NCBI GenBank assembly: GCA_044433365.1
Contig: JAWXTR010000006.1
Location: forward strand, 1-50,326
Length of the DNA stretch: 50,326 nucleotides
Source of the DNA: CAMQVM01 sp044433365
GTDB lineage: Bacteria; Bacteroidota; Bacteroidia; Bacteroidales; Rikenellaceae
Direction: 5' to 3'
Below the pieces are notes generated by a model. It searched no databases, was not told the DNA's origin, and saw only the letters and a list, made by a program, of their open reading frames with translations. Position 1 is the stretch's first letter. Every line of letters begins with the position of its first letter. Of this stretch, positions 43,894-50,326 are shown one piece after another. Made by a program: the position numbers and the translations under genes.

Positions 43894-44832
43894 ATGACAA
43901 AAGATTATATAAGATTTGATTGGGCAATGAAAAAATTGCTTCGTAAAAAGGCAAATTTTGGTATTTTAGAGGGTTTTTTGACCACTCTTCTAAATGAACG
44001 CATTATAATTAAAAATTTGCTTGAGAGCGAAAGCAATCAAGAGAGTTATGACGATAAACAAAACCGAGTAGACTTACTCGCAGAAAACTCAAAAGGAGAG
44101 CTAATAATAATTGAGGTTCAAGGAAATAGAGCAAACGACTATTTCCAACGTATGCTTTTTGCAACCTCAAAATTAGTAACCGAGTATATCAAAAAAGGTG
44201 AAAATTACGACGAAATCAAAAAGATTTACAGTGTAAATATTGTCTATTTTTCGCTTGGAGAGGGTAGAGATGTGGTCTATCAAGGAAAAACAGAGTTTAG
44301 AGGTATTCACCATAACGACCTATTAGAGTTATCGCAATATCACCAACAGTTATTTGATGTTGATAGTGTAAGTAGCTTATATCCAGAATATTATATTTTA
44401 AAGGTCAATGATTTTGACTCTGTAGCTAAAACACCATTAGATGAGTGGATTTTATATCTAAAAACAGGTGAACTTTCAGAAGATGCTTCAGCTCCTGGGC
44501 TTGATGAGGTACGAGATAATCTGAAATTAGAGAGTTTTACTAGAGAGGAGTTTAATCGCTACCAAAAACAGGTTATGGATGCAGTTTCCGACGATAAAAA
44601 CCTCTTTTGGCAGATAGACGAAGCCGATTTTAATGGTCATAAGCGTGGTTTAGCGGAGGGAATTGAGCAAGGAATTAAAAAAGGCAGACAAGAAGGAATA
44701 GAAGCTGGTATTGAGCAAGGTAAGCAAAAAAGCATTATTAATATAGCAAAAAACATGAAGTTAAATGGTTTGAAATCAGATATAATTTCACAAATTACAG
44801 GATTATCTATAGAAGAAATAAAAAAATTATAG
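43894..44832 (+). CDS. Rpn-family PD-(D/E)XK nuclease / transposase-like protein
   Basis: 312 aa. N-terminal PD-(D/E)XK nuclease fold: D60 in NRVDLLAENSKGELIIIEVQ with E74-V-Q76 gives D..ExQ. The FDWAMKKLLRKKANFGILEGFL opening is typical of Rpn (recombination-promoting nuclease) family members in Bacteroidetes. The C-terminus has G-x-x-x-G/E-G-I-x-x-G repeats (GLAEGIEQGIKKGRQEGIEAG, ~249-269), then a short alpha tail (SDIISQITGLSIEEIKKL). Known Rpn proteins act in phage defence or recombination; no transposon ends are evident here. It is 10 bp upstream of the DUF4924 gene. Confidence 0.82.
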   Translation: MTKDYIRFDWAMKKLLRKKANFGILEGFLTTLLNERIIIKNLLESESNQESYDDKQNRVDLLAENSKGELIIIEVQGNRANDYFQRMLFATSKLVTEYIKKGENYDEIKKIYSVNIVYFSLGEGRDVVYQGKTEFRGIHHNDLLELSQYHQQLFDVDSVSSLYPEYYILKVNDFDSVAKTPLDEWILYLKTGELSEDASAPGLDEVRDNLKLESFTREEFNRYQKQVMDAVSDDKNLFWQIDEADFNGHKRGLAEGIEQGIKKGRQEGIEAGIEQGKQKSIINIAKNMKLNGLKSDIISQITGLSIEEIKKL

Positions 44833-44842
44833 AATACGTTAG

Positions 44843-45403
44843 ATGTTAACAGCAAAAGAAAAAAGAGGTGAGAATATAGCAGAATATATTCTCTATTTAT
44901 GGCAATTAGAGGATTTAATTAGAGCCTTAAAATTTGATGAAGAGGCTATTTTTCTCCATCTTGTGGCTGAAAGAGAGGTTGAACCATCACTAAAACAGAC
45001 CATATTTTATTGGTATATAGATATATCTGATATTTTAAAGCGTGAAGATAAGTTAGAGCATGGTCACATGGAGCATACTCTCCACCTAATCGACGAATTA
45101 AACGATCTCCACCTAATGCTTTTAAGTAGTGATGCAGGCAAAGAATACACCTCTCGCTTCTTAGATTTAGCACCCCATTTAGAGGAGCTTAAAAAGCGAC
45201 AAAAAGAAGAGAGTGAGAACGATATAGAGCTTTGTTTTAAGGCCCTATATGGGGTTATGTTGCAGCGAATAAAATCACCAGAAAAATTTGATAAAGATGT
45301 AATTGAGCTAATTTCGCCAGTTATTGCGCTTCTTTCACATATCTTCTTACAGGTAGAAAATGGAGAGTTAGATCTTTATAAAAAAGAAGAAAATTCTAAA
45401 TAA
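44843..45403 (+). CDS. DUF4924 family protein
   Basis: 186 aa, cytoplasmic, alpha-helical with many charged residues; opens MLTAKEKRGENIAEYILYLWQLEDLIRALKFDEE, typical of the Bacteroidetes DUF4924 family. Ends VENGELDLYKKEENSK. No domain of known activity is seen. Ten bases after the Rpn gene, so probably one operon, although Rpn may be an insertion. The stop codon TAA abuts a 51-bp palindrome. Confidence 0.82.
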   Translation: MLTAKEKRGENIAEYILYLWQLEDLIRALKFDEEAIFLHLVAEREVEPSLKQTIFYWYIDISDILKREDKLEHGHMEHTLHLIDELNDLHLMLLSSDAGKEYTSRFLDLAPHLEELKKRQKEESENDIELCFKALYGVMLQRIKSPEKFDKDVIELISPVIALLSHIFLQVENGELDLYKKEENSK

Positions 45404-45454
45404 TATAGGAGAGTTCTAAATTCTGAATTTTGAGAGAATTTAGAACTCCCTATA
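45404..45454. repeat. GGAGTTCTAAATTC palindrome after the DUF4924 stop
   Basis: TATAGGAGAGTTCTAAATTC and GAATTTAGAACTCCCTATA are imperfect arms around TGAATTTTGAGA; the left flank is the TAA stop at 45401-45403. Same family as 25269, 30654 and 46834. No T-tract. Confidence 0.8.
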
Positions 45455-45469
45455 GAAAAATAAAAAAAA

Positions 45470-46285
45470 ATGTCAGTACAAACTCAACAAAGAGCAGTTA
45501 CCGCCTTTCGTCTAAAAGAGATGAAAAAAAGAGGCGAAAAAATATCAATGCTTACAGCCTACGACTACACAATGGCTTCGATTTTAGATCGTGCAGGAAT
45601 AGATGTGATTTTAGTTGGCGACTCAGCAGCAAATATTGTTGCAGGCTACAAAACAACAGTGCCAATGAGCCTAGAGAATATGATTTATCATGGTCGTTCG
45701 GTAACTAGAGCCGTAGAACGTGCATTTGTGGTTGTGGATATGCCTTTTGGTTCATATCAAGGCAACTCAAAAATGGCACTTGCTTCAGCAATTCAAATTA
45801 TGAAAGAGACAGAGGCAGATTGCATAAAATTAGAGGGTGGAGCTGAGGTTTTAGAGTCGGTAGAGCGTATTTTATCGGCTGGTATTCCAGTAATGGGACA
45901 CTTAGGGCTAACTCCTCAATCTATCAATAAATATGGCACTTATGCAGTTAGAGCAAAAGAGGAGGGCGAGGCTGCTAAACTACTTGAAGATGCTATATTG
46001 CTTGAAAAAGCAGGTTGTTGCTCTCTAGTTTTAGAGAAAATTCCTGCTGAACTTGCAAAAAAGGTGGCTGAGACTGTTGAAATTCCAGTTATCGGAATTG
46101 GTGCAGGTGGCGGAGTTGATGGTCAAGTGTTGGTACTTCACGATATGCTTGGTATAAATAACGAATTTTCACCACGTTTCCTACGTCGCTACGCCGATAT
46201 GTTTACAACAATTACAGATGCTGTAAAAGAGTATTGTGATGATGTAAAAAGTGGTAGTTTTCCTAATGAGATAGAGCAATATTAA
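45470..46285 (+). CDS. panB: 3-methyl-2-oxobutanoate hydroxymethyltransferase
   Basis: 271 aa. Ketopantoate synthase: TAYDYTMASILDRAGIDVILVGDS has the metal Asp, EGGAEVLESV and MGHLGLTPQSINKYG are typical, and PVIGIGAGGGVDGQVLVLHDMLG closes the barrel. First committed step to pantothenate/CoA. No panC or panD in the window. Confidence 0.96.
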   Translation: MSVQTQQRAVTAFRLKEMKKRGEKISMLTAYDYTMASILDRAGIDVILVGDSAANIVAGYKTTVPMSLENMIYHGRSVTRAVERAFVVVDMPFGSYQGNSKMALASAIQIMKETEADCIKLEGGAEVLESVERILSAGIPVMGHLGLTPQSINKYGTYAVRAKEEGEAAKLLEDAILLEKAGCCSLVLEKIPAELAKKVAETVEIPVIGIGAGGGVDGQVLVLHDMLGINNEFSPRFLRRYADMFTTITDAVKEYCDDVKSGSFPNEIEQY

Positions 46286-46290
46286 TAAAT

Positions 46291-46821
46291 ATGGCGGTAA
46301 AAATTACAAATGAGCAGCTCGGTAGAGTCGATGCAGAGGGATTTAAAGAGAAAGATAAATATCCTATTGTATTGGTTGTGGATAATGTAAGAAGTCAAAA
46401 CAATATTGGCTCTTTTTTTCGCACAGCCGATGCCTTTTGCATTGAGGAGATAATACTTTGTGGTATTTGTGCCACTCCACCATCTAAAGAGATTCATAAA
46501 ACCGCTTTAGGAGCAGAACTTACAGTAAAATGGAGCTACGAAAAAGATTCTATTTCGGCAGTAAATTCGCTTTTAGAGAGAGGTTATAGAGTGGAGGCAA
46601 TAGAGCAGGTAGAGGGAAGTTGTATGCTTAGTGATTATAAGGTCGAAAAGGGTGTAAAATATGCAGTAGTTGTTGGTAATGAGGTTAATGGAGTAAGCCA
46701 AGAGGTTGTAGATTTATGCTCTGGAGCTATCGAAATCCCACAAGAGGGAACCAAACACTCTTTAAACGTTTCGGTTGCGGCAGGGCTTGTTTTATGGCAT
46801 CTATTTAACTCAATGAAGTAA
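46291..46821 (+). CDS. SpoU/TrmH-family RNA 2'-O-methyltransferase
   Basis: 176 aa, SPOUT trefoil-knot methylase. Motif 1 NNIGSFFRTADAF, motif 2 VVGNEVNGVSQEV, motif 3 IEIPQEGTKHSLNVSVAAG. It has no N-terminal RNA-binding L30e domain, so it is the short TrmH/TrmL-like form. Substrate (tRNA or rRNA 2'-O) cannot be given. Five bases after panB. Confidence 0.9.
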   Translation: MAVKITNEQLGRVDAEGFKEKDKYPIVLVVDNVRSQNNIGSFFRTADAFCIEEIILCGICATPPSKEIHKTALGAELTVKWSYEKDSISAVNSLLERGYRVEAIEQVEGSCMLSDYKVEKGVKYAVVVGNEVNGVSQEVVDLCSGAIEIPQEGTKHSLNVSVAAGLVLWHLFNSMK

Positions 46822-46833
46822 AGAAATATAAGG

Positions 46834-46864
46834 GAGTTCTAAATTTTTAATTTAGAACTCCCCT
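46834..46864. repeat. GGGAGTTCTAAATT perfect hairpin
   Basis: 14-bp perfect stem (46834-46847 with 46851-46864), loop TTT, between the methylase and the binding-lipoprotein gene. No T-run, so a weak terminator; same family as 45404. Confidence 0.8.
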
Positions 46865-46882
46865 AAATTTAATATTGTAAAT

Positions 46883-48004
46883 ATGTTAAGAAAATTTTTT
46901 AGCCTACTGCTTTTTATCTCCATAGCGATAGGATGTAGTCAAAATAGTTCATTTAATGGTGAATTAGAGAGTGTAGAGATAAGCCACGCCAAATGTTTTC
47001 GTATTTTTAAAGGCGAGGGATACAAAACTGTAGAGCTTATAAATCCTTGGGACACAACAAAGCTACTAAATAGATATGTATTAGTATCAAAAAGTGATAA
47101 TCTTCCCGACTCACTTCCACAAGGTGTGGTGGTGCGTACACCCATCGAAAATATTGTGGTAAACACAGTTGTAGATGGCTCAATAATAGAACTATTGGGT
47201 TGTGATAGGTCGATTTCAGCCGTTTGTGAAGCTCAATATTTTAAGAATCCAAAAATCCGAAAACGTATAGATAATGGTGAGATTGTGAATCTAGGACAAT
47301 CTTCAAAACCATCAATTGAGAAGATAATTGCTCTTCATCCAGAGGCTATAGTCGCTACAGCGTTTCAAAACACTGGCTTTGGAGCGTTAGAAAAACTAAA
47401 CACCCCTATTATCCAAGCCGCTTCTTATATGGAGAGTGCGCAACTAGGTCAAAGTGAATGGATAAAATATTTTGCTGCTTTTTTAGAGAAAGAACAGATA
47501 GCAGATTCTATTTTTTCGGCAATTGAATCGAGATATAATAGTGTTAGAGATATTGCTAAAAATAGTGCTACAAAACCTCAATTAATGCAAGGTAAGAGAT
47601 TTGGCTCTGCGTGGTATTTCCCAGCAGGAGGAAGTTACAAGACTTTAATGTTTTTAGATGCTGGTGCCTCATATCCATGGAGCGAGACCACTGGCGAAGG
47701 CTCTTTATCTCTATCTTATGAAGAGGTGCTTACCAAAAGTAGAGATGCCGACTATTGGATTATTGTTTACAACAATCCCAATGAGGATTTAACTTATAGT
47801 AGCTTAAAAAAAGAGTTTGAGGGTTATGCTAATTTTAAACCTTTTAAGGAGCAAAAAATATTTGGGTGTAATAGTGCCTATAAAGATTATTATGAGAGTG
47901 TTATATTTTCACCAGATTTACTACTTTGTGATTATATAAAGATTTTACATCCCGAATTGTTAGAGGATTATAAGCTTAATTATTTTAAGCCTTTAGGTAA
48001 TTAA
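46883..48004 (+). CDS. Substrate-binding lipoprotein (BtuF/FepB-like, TroA helical-backbone family)
   Basis: 373 aa lipoprotein: signal FFSLLLFISIAIGC with C18. Class III periplasmic-binding fold: SIIELLGCDRSISAVCEAQY, LGQSSKPSIEKIIALHPEAIVAT, NTPIIQAAS and SAKYD-like linker helix KYFAAFLEKEQIADSIFSAI. Typical of vitamin B12 or Fe-chelate receptors. No permease or ATPase gene is adjacent. The stop TAA (48002-48004) directly abuts the 161-bp hairpin copy 5, so the present C-terminus may have been set by that insertion. Confidence 0.87.
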   Translation: MLRKFFSLLLFISIAIGCSQNSSFNGELESVEISHAKCFRIFKGEGYKTVELINPWDTTKLLNRYVLVSKSDNLPDSLPQGVVVRTPIENIVVNTVVDGSIIELLGCDRSISAVCEAQYFKNPKIRKRIDNGEIVNLGQSSKPSIEKIIALHPEAIVATAFQNTGFGALEKLNTPIIQAASYMESAQLGQSEWIKYFAAFLEKEQIADSIFSAIESRYNSVRDIAKNSATKPQLMQGKRFGSAWYFPAGGSYKTLMFLDAGASYPWSETTGEGSLSLSYEEVLTKSRDADYWIIVYNNPNEDLTYSSLKKEFEGYANFKPFKEQKIFGCNSAYKDYYESVIFSPDLLLCDYIKILHPELLEDYKLNYFKPLGN

Positions 48005-48165
48005 GTAGTGTAAAACAATTATTGCCATATTCTTAATAGCACTCTTTGAGCGATATTTTTCACTATTAAATCTCAATATAGAACCACTATATTCTCAATT
48101 CAATAGCAAAAAATCTCATCTCCAATATCACTTTTAAAAATACACCAATAATTATTTTACCCTAC
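48005..48165 (+). repeat. 161-bp hairpin element, copy 5
   Basis: Complete copy from GTAGTGTAAAAC to TTTTACCCTAC with several small changes (e.g. TTTGAGCG for TTGGAGCG, TCTCAATTC for TTTCGATTC, ATATCACTTTT for ATAGCACTATT). The left flank TTAA includes the btuF-like gene's stop; the right flank is TTAA. Confidence 0.93.
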
Positions 48166-48186
48166 TTAATAACTTATTAAAATGGT

Positions 48187-48227
48187 AAAAAAGCAGGAAA
48201 CACTTTGTGGATTTTCCTGCTTTTTTT
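48187..48227. terminator. Bidirectional terminator
   Basis: AAAAAA-GCAGGAAA, loop CACTTTGTGGAT, TTTCCTGC-TTTTTTT: 8-bp stem and runs on both sides. Serves the converging lipoprotein and EEP-family genes. Confidence 0.88.
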
Positions 48228-48231
48228 AACG

Positions 48232-49269
48232 TCATCTAATGGTAAATTGAAAATAGACAGGGTTGTGGTCGCTATTTTCAAATCCTAAATCTATAATTTC
48301 GACATCTAAACACTTAATATTAGATGAATAAATACCAAAATCGATTAATGTAGTGGTGCTTAAATTTTTATTGTAAGGCATATTATTGTAACGAGAGCTT
48401 TTACCGTTATAATCTACAGCAAAATTAACTCCCTTACCAAATTCTAAGCTATCGACTACAATTGGTGAAAAATATTTATCTTCACTCTCCTGCTTTGATA
48501 ATCGATAAAGTGGAGGTGCTGCATTCCAATCTCCTGCAACTACAAAACTACTTAGTTTTGATAGCTCACTAGCTAAAAAATTCATCTCTCCACGTCGAGA
48601 ATCACCATTATCAAATGCCGAATTATGAGTGTTGATAATATCTATAACTCCTCCATTTTTAGATTTAAATTTTGTCTGTAAAAACGCACGTTTAAGGTGA
48701 AATAGACGCACAGGATAGCTCTTATATTGAGGAAAGGACACTCTTTTAGCCTCAAAAGCAGGTGTTTTAGAGAGTGTTAATAGCCCAGAATTTACTCTGC
48801 CTATAGGGTCACTAAGCGGTATAGGCACATAAGGAGAGCTGTAATTTAGGGCGAAATAGGGGGTAAAATAAGGTAAAGATTGCACTATTTCACCGTATAG
48901 ATTAATATCGTAATTTCGCTTTGAGAAAGAGTCGACCTCTTGAAGAAGAAAAAAATCTATATTGCTATTTTCTCTTAAAAATTGCTTAATATTCTCAATG
49001 TTTTTAATAGTGTTTTCTCTAGTTGCAACGCTTTGGTTGCCTCCATCCATAAAAAAATCCATCTCTGCTCCCAATCCACCATAGCCCAAATTCCACGATA
49101 TTATAGAGATTGTATCGCTTGTCAATGGTCGAGGTAAAGTTGAGGTATACGCCACATTTTCAACCTCTTTAGGTCGCCACTCCCAAATAGTTGCATACAC
49201 AAGAAAAACAGCAAAAAATATTACTATTACAGATAATGTAGTGATTAATATTACACCAATTTTTTTCAT
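48232..49269 (-). CDS. Membrane-anchored endonuclease/exonuclease/phosphatase-family protein
   Basis: 345 aa. N-terminal membrane helix (GVILITTLSVIVIFFAVFLVYATIW). EEP fold: WNLGYGG, FLLQEVD (metal Glu ~108), INTHNSAFDNGDSRRGEM, VAGDWNAAP and the C-terminal SDHNPVYFQF. Covers sphingomyelinase/ exonuclease III/ inositol-phosphatase-type hydrolases; the substrate is unknown, and the outward-facing domain suggests a phosphodiester in the envelope. Upstream lies a perfect 16-bp hairpin. Confidence 0.86.
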   Translation of the reverse strand: MKKIGVILITTLSVIVIFFAVFLVYATIWEWRPKEVENVAYTSTLPRPLTSDTISIISWNLGYGGLGAEMDFFMDGGNQSVATRENTIKNIENIKQFLRENSNIDFFLLQEVDSFSKRNYDINLYGEIVQSLPYFTPYFALNYSSPYVPIPLSDPIGRVNSGLLTLSKTPAFEAKRVSFPQYKSYPVRLFHLKRAFLQTKFKSKNGGVIDIINTHNSAFDNGDSRRGEMNFLASELSKLSSFVVAGDWNAAPPLYRLSKQESEDKYFSPIVVDSLEFGKGVNFAVDYNGKSSRYNNMPYNKNLSTTTLIDFGIYSSNIKCLDVEIIDLGFENSDHNPVYFQFTIR

Positions 49270-49282
49270 AATCTATGTTTTA

Positions 49283-49318
49283 TAGGGTCATTCCAAAACC
49301 CCTTTTGGAATGACCCTA
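49283..49318. repeat. Perfect 16-bp hairpin upstream of the EEP gene
   Basis: Stem TAGGGTCATTCCAAAA / TTTTGGAATGACCCTA with a CCCC loop. It is 13 bases upstream of the ATG (minus strand). No T-tract follows on the minus strand, so it is not a typical terminator; an RBS-masking or transcript-end role is possible. Confidence 0.85.
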
Positions 49319-49342
49319 ATTCGATTACTTACAACTTGCGCT

Positions 49343-49467
49343 GTAGCCGCCCAGAAGTTTTTGGGAATTGCCATCTGTGTAGCTGAGTAAATTACTAAAA
49401 CCAACAAAATTCTTGTTAGTTAACCGAAAAATTCCCAAAAACTTCTCTTTAAGGGGCAGGCGGCTAC
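49343..49467. repeat. 125-nt structured inverted repeat
   Basis: Outer 9-bp stem GTAGCCGCC/GGCGGCTAC, a lopsided internal loop, then a 17-bp stem (49353-49369 with 49430-49446; AGAAGTTTTTGGG / CCCAAAAACTTCT) and a 60-nt apical part with a small AACAA..TTGTT hairpin. Only one copy in this window. A structured RNA or a non-autonomous mobile element is possible. Confidence 0.6.
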
Positions 49468-49508
49468 TTAGTTCGGAAAAAGTTAAGAAATACTGAGTCC
49501 TAACTGCC

Positions 49509-49540
49509 TAACGCCGGCGGGCGGGGTCAAAGACCCATTT
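49509..49540. repeat. Paired small hairpins, copy 2
   Basis: TAACGCCGGCGGGCGGGG followed by TCAAAGACCCATTT: the same GCC/GGC then GGGT/ACCC order as at 38294. The two copies differ in the loop bases. Confidence 0.6.
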
Positions 49541-49587
49541 GATAACTGTGCTTCTTAATCTTTTTCTTCTCTAACCTCTAAAAAGAT

Positions 49588-50326
49588 CTACATAAACTTA
49601 CCCATATACTCTTCGATATCTTCAGAGCGGTATGGAGCACGATGAGATGCAGCAATTATTGTTTTGCCATTTTCGGTAACTACAATATCATCCTCTACAC
49701 GACAACCGCCAAAGCCCATCATGGCTCTAACCTTATCGTAGTTGATAAATGAGCGGTTGATACCCTCATTTTCCCATTTATCTAAGAGTGCAGGGATAAA
49801 ATATATACCTGGCTCGACAGTCAGCACATGACCTTTTTGTAGGCGTTTACCCATACGTAGATTACTAAGACCAAATTGAGTGCTTTTTTCAATCTCTTGA
49901 TTATAGCCAACATAACATTCACCAAGCCCTTCCATATCGTGAACATCCATACCCATTTGATGACCAAGACCGCAAGGCATAAATAGAGCATGAGCACCCG
50001 AAGCTACTGCATCATCAATATTTCCTTTCATAAGTCCCATTGCTGAAAGTCCTTCGGTGATAACTTTACAAGATGCAATATGTACATCTTTATAAAATAC
50101 ACCTGGTTTGATAAGCTCCATGGCTTTTTCGTAAGAAGCCACCATAATATCATAAATCTCTTTTTGAATAGGAGAGAATTTACCACCTACTGGCATTGTA
50201 CGAGAGAAGTCAGAGCAGTAGCCTGTAGTCGACCAAGCACCAGCATCAACAAGCATTAAACGACCCTTTTCGAGGATACCATCATGAGAGTGGTTGTGTA
50301 AATAATCTTGTTGATACAACATTATT
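49588..50326 (-). CDS. M24-family aminopeptidase (Xaa-Pro aminopeptidase), 5'-partial
   Basis: The C-terminal part (about 245 aa) of a pita-bread metallopeptidase; the start is beyond the window edge, as the frame stays open to 50326. The M24B ligands are visible: two Asp in VDAGAWSTTGYCSDF, His in GLGHQMGMDVHD, Glu in LTVEPGIYF and Glu in CRVEDDIVVTENG. LMLVDAGAWSTTGYCSDFSRT indicates the aminopeptidase P group rather than prolidase or MetAP. About 200 N-terminal residues are missing. Confidence 0.88.
   Translation of the reverse strand, partial: IMLYQQDYLHNHSHDGILEKGRLMLVDAGAWSTTGYCSDFSRTMPVGGKFSPIQKEIYDIMVASYEKAMELIKPGVFYKDVHIASCKVITEGLSAMGLMKGNIDDAVASGAHALFMPCGLGHQMGMDVHDMEGLGECYVGYNQEIEKSTQFGLSNLRMGKRLQKGHVLTVEPGIYFIPALLDKWENEGINRSFINYDKVRAMMGFGGCRVEDDIVVTENGKTIIAASHRAPYRSEDIEEYMGKFM

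Larger units (their letters stand above)
49270..49587. other. Structured intergenic region
   Basis: 318 bp on the 5' side of the EEP-family gene: a perfect 16-bp hairpin (49283-49318), a large inverted repeat (49343-49467), and the second copy of the paired small hairpins (49509-49540). No coding potential. Confidence 0.7.

Noticed and set aside
43894..44832. Active transposon carrying the Rpn gene
   Set aside because: No terminal inverted repeats or target duplications could be seen around it.

Overview
The window looks like a chromosomal segment of an anaerobic, low-GC Bacteroidota (Bacteroidales-type) bacterium. The evidence is protein content (DUF1573, DUF3127 and DUF4924 proteins, an orphan LuxE-like protein, an Rpn-family nuclease, a short-type Pgi, a nifJ-type pyruvate:ferredoxin oxidoreductase, rubrerythrin, NfnAB, a serine-type sulfatase) and promoters of the phylum-specific form TTTG-N19/20-TAnnTTTG with few strong Shine-Dalgarno sites. 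I see no rRNA, tRNA, CRISPR array, prophage or intact insertion sequence. Forty-one protein genes are called; the last (M24 peptidase) runs off the right edge, and a 161-bp repeat is cut by the left edge.

Layout. 0.3-12.4 kb (minus strand): miaB, pyrC, a GT2 glycosyltransferase, a LysM/periplasmic-binding fusion, a DEDDh exonuclease, dnaN, obg, free-Met sulfoxide reductase, gyrB and a ureohydrolase. 12.7-23.2 kb (plus): DUF3127 protein, purH, the rod-shape cluster mreB-mreC-mreD-PBP2-rodA, then gpsA and pgi. 23.4-30.6 kb (minus): rpsA with a long leader, a small beta-barrel protein, a repeat-rich gap with a transposase relic, and nifJ. 31-33.3 kb (plus): rubrerythrin and sulfatase. 33.5-40.7 kb (minus): NfnB/NfnA, DUF1573 protein, mnmA, a 640-bp AT-rich gap that is a candidate replication origin, folK and holB. 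40.8-50.3 kb (mixed): tyrS, PhnA-like protein, LuxE-like protein, Rpn nuclease, DUF4924 protein, panB, a SpoU methylase, an orphan metal/cobalamin-type binding lipoprotein, a membrane-anchored EEP-family enzyme and the M24 peptidase.

Most genes are housekeeping; the unusual content is between them. (1) A 161-bp, almost fully self-complementary element occurs five times (four complete copies, every one exactly 161 bp). (2) A REP-like palindrome family comes in two flavours, AGACGTTG..CAACGTCT and AGACGTAGC..GCTACGTCT. (3) A GGGAGTTCTAAA inverted-repeat family includes a 170-bp member inside the rpsA leader. (4) AT-rich ATGAATT/AATTCAT arrays fill many intergenic gaps and reach into gene ends. 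Several of these elements sit exactly on stop codons (obg, purH, rbr, DUF4924 gene, btuF-like gene). None carries a gene, so they look like non-autonomous, MITE/REP-like elements whose mobiliser is elsewhere. No dedicated new enzymatic or defence system is evident; the best candidates for something undescribed are the 161-bp hairpin family, the possible origin at 38.45-38.86 kb and the structured gap at 49.28-49.53 kb.
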